Part shown: positions 7,064-9,943 of the stretch, in pieces
Position numbering within the stretch: the first letter of the stretch is position 1
Layout of the letters: each line of letters opens with the position of its first letter
Source: Mycobacterium sp.
GTDB taxonomy: Bacteria > Actinomycetota > Actinomycetes > Mycobacteriales > Mycobacteriaceae
Assembly (NCBI GenBank): GCA_018500005.2
Contig: JAHBAP020000083.1
Location: 1-9,943 of the forward strand
Reading direction: 5' to 3'
Length of the DNA stretch: 9,943 nucleotides
Notes under the pieces: generated by a model
What the model saw: the letters and a program-made list of their open reading frames with translations, nothing else
Database searches by the model: none
What the model was told of the DNA's origin: nothing
Made by a program: the position numbers and the translations under genes

Positions 7064-7918
7064 ATGTTGCGTGTCGCAGTCCCCAATAAGGGGGCGCTGT
7101 CAGAGTCCGCCGCCGAGATCCTCTCCGAGGCCGGTTACCGGCGCCGCAGCGATCCCAAGGACCTCACCGTCATCGACCCGGCCAACGGAGTCGAGTTCTT
7201 CTTCCTGCGGCCCAAGGACATCGCCGTGTACGTCGGGTCCGGCGATCTGGATCTGGGCATCACCGGCCGGGATCTTGCCGCCGAGTCCGGGGCGCCGGTG
7301 CGAGAGCGGCTCGCGCTGGGGTTCGGATCCTCCAGCTTCCGCTACGCGGCCCCGGCCGGGCGATCCTGGACCCTGGCCGACCTGGCCGGTAAACGGATCG
7401 CCACGGCATACCCCAATCTGGTGCGAAAAGACTTGGTCGCCAACGGAATCGAGGCCACCGTCATCCGGCTCGACGGTGCGGTGGAGATCTCGGTTCAACT
7501 TGGACTCGCCGACGCGATCGCCGACGTCGTCGGCTCCGGGCGGACGCTGAGCATGCATCACCTGGCCGCGTTCGGGGAGCCGCTCTGCGATTCCGAGGCC
7601 GTGCTGATCGAACGTGACGGTGGCAGTGACGGCAGCAGGGACGCCGCCCGCGACCAGTTGGCCGCCCGGGTGCAGGGTGTGGTGTTCGGCCAGCAATACC
7701 TGATGCTGGACTACGACTGCCCGCGCCACCTCGTCGATCGCGCCACCGAGATCACCCCCGGCCTGGAGTCGCCGACCATCGCCCCGCTGGCCGACCCCGA
7801 GTGGGTGGCGGTGCGGGCGCTGGTGCCGCGCCGCGACGTCAACGCCATCATGGATCAGCTCGCCGGCATCGGCGCCAAGGCGATCCTGGCCTCCGACGTG
7901 AGGTTCTGCCGGTTTTGA
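7064..7918 (+). CDS. hisG: ATP phosphoribosyltransferase HisG, long form
   Basis: Catalyses the first, committed step of histidine biosynthesis: ATP plus PRPP to phosphoribosyl-ATP and pyrophosphate. The 284-aa length is that of the long, homohexameric HisG, which carries its own allosteric domain and does not need HisZ. The start [12 protein letters not shown] contains the conserved Lys9. The two-lobed periplasmic-binding-protein-like catalytic part covers about 1-210, with [14 protein letters not shown] (58-71) and the PRPP-binding loop DVVGSGRTL (154-162). The C-terminal ACT-like regulatory domain (about 211-284), ending [16 protein letters not shown], binds histidine for feedback inhibition. 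The sequence is very close to M. tuberculosis HisG as I recall it. The start at 7064, 9 nt after hisE, has only a weak GGGG ribosome site, so translational coupling to hisE is likely. No attenuator is visible. Confidence 0.98.
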   Translation: MLRVAVPNKGALSESAAEILSEAGYRRRSDPKDLTVIDPANGVEFFFLRPKDIAVYVGSGDLDLGITGRDLAAESGAPVRERLALGFGSSSFRYAAPAGRSWTLADLAGKRIATAYPNLVRKDLVANGIEATVIRLDGAVEISVQLGLADAIADVVGSGRTLSMHHLAAFGEPLCDSEAVLIERDGGSDGSRDAARDQLAARVQGVVFGQQYLMLDYDCPRHLVDRATEITPGLESPTIAPLADPEWVAVRALVPRRDVNAIMDQLAGIGAKAILASDVRFCRF

Positions 7919-7924
7919 GCGTGC

Positions 7925-7930
7925 TAGCGT
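7925..7930 (+). promoter_or_regulatory. Possible -10 element before the DUF4126 gene
   Basis: TAGCGT matches TANNNT and ends 8 nt before the ATG at 7939, the spacing expected of a leaderless transcript. No Shine-Dalgarno sequence is present in this spacer, and no convincing -35 is seen within hisG upstream. The gene could equally be read through from hisG. Confidence 0.3.
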
Positions 7931-7938
7931 CCCCTCTC

Positions 7939-8421
7939 ATGACGCATGCGCTCGTCTTGTTGCTGGCACTGCTGATTGGTGTGGTCGCCGGTCTACGCGC
8001 CTTCACCGCGCCGGCCGTGGTGGCCTGGGCGGCGTTTCTGCAGTGGATCAACCTGGACGGGACCTGGGCGTCCTGGATGGGGCACTGGGCCACGGTGGCG
8101 GTGTTGACCGTCATCGCCGTCGCCGAACTGATCAGCGACAAGATGCCGACGCTGCCCAGCCGCAAGTCCGCGCCGCAGTTCCTGGTCCGGCTGGCCACCG
8201 GTGCGTTCGCCGCGGCGGTGCTGGGTACCGCGTGGGGATATCGGTGGGGCAGCCTGGGAGCCGGCCTCATCGGCGCGGTGATCGGGACTGTCGGCGGCTA
8301 TGCGGCCCGCACCGGCCTGGTGGCGGCCAACGGCGGCCGGGACAAGCCGGTCGCGCTGGCCGAAGACCTGGTTGCCGCGGTGGGCGGGATCGCGGTCGCC
8401 TTCGCAACAAGCTTGCTCTAG
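7939..8421 (+). CDS. DUF4126 integral membrane protein
   Basis: A 160-aa membrane protein of unknown function in the DUF4126 family; M. tuberculosis Rv2120c, next to hisG, has the same length as I recall it. Several hydrophobic segments are visible (about 4-20, 24-36, 50-63, 82-100, 104-122 and 140-158), so five or six membrane passes are likely. Conserved family-like stretches are GLRAFTAPAVVAWA (18-31) and AELISDKMPTLPSR (62-75) in the loop after the third segment, plus LAEDLVAAVGG (140-150) before the end. The charged Glu63, Asp67 and Lys68, and Glu142 with Asp143, near membrane boundaries could be functional. The frame is open upstream into hisG, but that part does not look like protein of this family; ATG 7939 gives the known length and start MTHALV. 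A GTG at 7921 would add six residues and is less likely. Confidence 0.9.
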   Translation: MTHALVLLLALLIGVVAGLRAFTAPAVVAWAAFLQWINLDGTWASWMGHWATVAVLTVIAVAELISDKMPTLPSRKSAPQFLVRLATGAFAAAVLGTAWGYRWGSLGAGLIGAVIGTVGGYAARTGLVAANGGRDKPVALAEDLVAAVGGIAVAFATSLL

Positions 8422-8446
8422 AACCGAATTGCTGATTCCGCGCAGC

Positions 8447-8461
8447 CAACCGTGCCGGTTG
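8447..8461. repeat. Perfect 6-bp inverted repeat upstream of the secreted-protein gene
   Basis: CAACCG (8447-8452), loop TGC and CGGTTG (8456-8461) form a tight hairpin 26 nt after the DUF4126 stop and 2 nt before the GATAAT element of the next gene. It may be a terminator for the upstream unit or an operator between the -35 and -10 regions of the downstream promoter. It has no T-tract. Confidence 0.4.
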
Positions 8462-8463
8462 AA

Positions 8464-8469
8464 GATAAT
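8464..8469 (+). promoter_or_regulatory. Predicted -10 of the secreted-protein gene (leaderless)
   Basis: GATAAT is one base from the TATAAT consensus and is a rare AT-rich patch in this GC-rich DNA. It ends 6 nt before the ATG at 8476, so the transcript should start at or next to that codon. No clear -35 lies 16-18 nt upstream, and there is no Shine-Dalgarno sequence before 8476. This supports ATG 8476 over the upstream GTG at 8452. Confidence 0.45.
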
Positions 8470-8475
8470 CGTCGG

Positions 8476-9075
8476 ATGATCGCCGATTTCAGGACGGCCC
8501 TCAGTCGGGTCGCAACAGCAATGGGGTGCGCCGTCGTGGCCGCAGCGACCTTGGCCGGCCCAAGTATTGCCCGCGCCGACGACGCCTCACTTCCCGTCTT
8601 CGTGCCCCATCCCTCGGGCTGGTCGCCGAACTACACCGTATTCCCGTACAACCTGTGGCAGAACCGGGTGACCCCGCAGATGGTCGATGCCGAACGGGAT
8701 GCCTGTCAGTGGTTCAACGCCCAGTTCGACGCGCTCAGCGCCCAGTCCTGGGGCTTCCAGAGGGCCTTGCACGACAACTTCGACAGCTGGGACGGCGTTC
8801 AGGGCGCCGCGAACGTGTTGAAGGCCAATATCGACCAGTCCGCGGCGTTCCTCGACCCGCGGGTACACACCCTCTACATCACGAACTACCCGGACCAGAG
8901 CCAGTATTCGCCGCTCTTCCACGGAGATTCGTTCTTCCACATCTGGTATCAGCTGACTCAGCTGAGCGACAAGATCGCCCGGCAGTTGCCGTCCGGTGTG
9001 ATCAACGCCAACAACGCCACGATGAAGGTCTACGGCGATGCCATCCGCAGTTCCGGGGTGTGCATCGGCGCCTGA
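8476..9075 (+). CDS. Secreted protein of unknown function
   Basis: A 199-aa protein that I do not recognise. Residues 1-34 are a typical Sec signal peptide: Arg6 and Arg11, a hydrophobic core (about 12-29) and IARA before Asp35, where signal peptidase I should cut. There is no lipobox, so the mature 165-aa protein should be released or held in the cell envelope. It is rich in Trp, Tyr, Phe, Asn and Gln, and has exactly two cysteines, Cys77 (DACQWF) and Cys196 (SGVCIGA), which could make a disulfide tying the C-terminus to the body. Segments such as FVPHPSGWSPNYTVFPYNLW (41-60) and FHGDSFFHIWYQL (148-160) are likely core elements. Prediction by eye suggests a mainly helical middle. The start at ATG 8476 rather than GTG 8452 is favoured by the signal peptide and the GATAAT box. 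It lies between the DUF4126 gene and trmI, 23 nt before the latter. The mature part has no catalytic motif that I can name. Confidence 0.85.
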   Translation: MIADFRTALSRVATAMGCAVVAAATLAGPSIARADDASLPVFVPHPSGWSPNYTVFPYNLWQNRVTPQMVDAERDACQWFNAQFDALSAQSWGFQRALHDNFDSWDGVQGAANVLKANIDQSAAFLDPRVHTLYITNYPDQSQYSPLFHGDSFFHIWYQLTQLSDKIARQLPSGVINANNATMKVYGDAIRSSGVCIGA

Positions 9076-9092
9076 GCCGTATGGCAGGCTGA

Positions 9093-9943
<851 letters not shown>

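Noticed and set aside
7801..7938. Upstream extension of the DUF4126 frame into hisG
   Set aside because: This part lies inside the intact hisG gene in another frame and gives Gly/Ala/Arg-rich sequence unlike a membrane protein start.
8452..8475. GTG start for the secreted protein at 8452
   Set aside because: It lies inside the inverted repeat and upstream of the GATAAT box, and would add eight polar residues before the signal peptide.

Overview
The window looks like chromosomal DNA of a high-GC actinobacterium, most likely a fast-growing mycobacterium (Mycolicibacterium type). HisE (93 aa), HisG (284 aa), the 160-aa DUF4126 protein and TrmI have the lengths and much of the sequence I remember for their Mycobacterium tuberculosis counterparts. 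The order metH ... hisE-hisG-DUF4126 ... trmI also matches the M. tuberculosis Rv2124c-Rv2118c neighbourhood as I recall it. All comparisons with other genomes are from memory; no search was run.

Layout. (1) 1-3458: cobalamin-dependent methionine synthase metH, whose N-terminus lies before the window. (2) 3501-3767, minus strand: a small lipoprotein, convergent with metH across a hairpin that spans the metH stop codon. (3) 3829-6746, plus strand: an accessory-looking block of a HAD sugar-phosphatase-like hydrolase, a sugar-porter MFS permease and a TetR-family regulator. In M. tuberculosis I recall a PPE gene at this position. (4) 6773-7918: hisE and hisG, 9 nt apart, catalysing steps 2 and 1 of histidine biosynthesis. 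(5) 7939-8421: DUF4126 membrane protein. (6) 8476-9075: a secreted protein of unknown function, where I recall a RecB-like gene in M. tuberculosis. (7) 9099 to the window end: trmI, the tRNA m1A58 methyltransferase, with a GTG start and only the last few codons missing.

How the parts may work together. The MFS permease and HAD hydrolase could form a sugar uptake and sugar-phosphate handling unit, with the TetR protein as a candidate local regulator. hisE-hisG is core metabolism and is probably co-transcribed. The spacers hold several perfect inverted repeats. The HAD gene has a well-formed leaderless promoter (-35, 16 nt, -10, 7 nt, ATG) with a 12-bp palindrome over its -10. Similar leaderless arrangements are suggested before the DUF4126 and secreted-protein genes.

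No tRNA or rRNA gene, CRISPR array, insertion sequence, transposase, phage gene or origin was seen. Every intergenic stretch is under 100 bases. The region is mostly ordinary. The points most worth a second look are the apparently E. coli-type MetH, the operator-like sites around the HAD-MFS-TetR block, and the two uncharacterised exported proteins.
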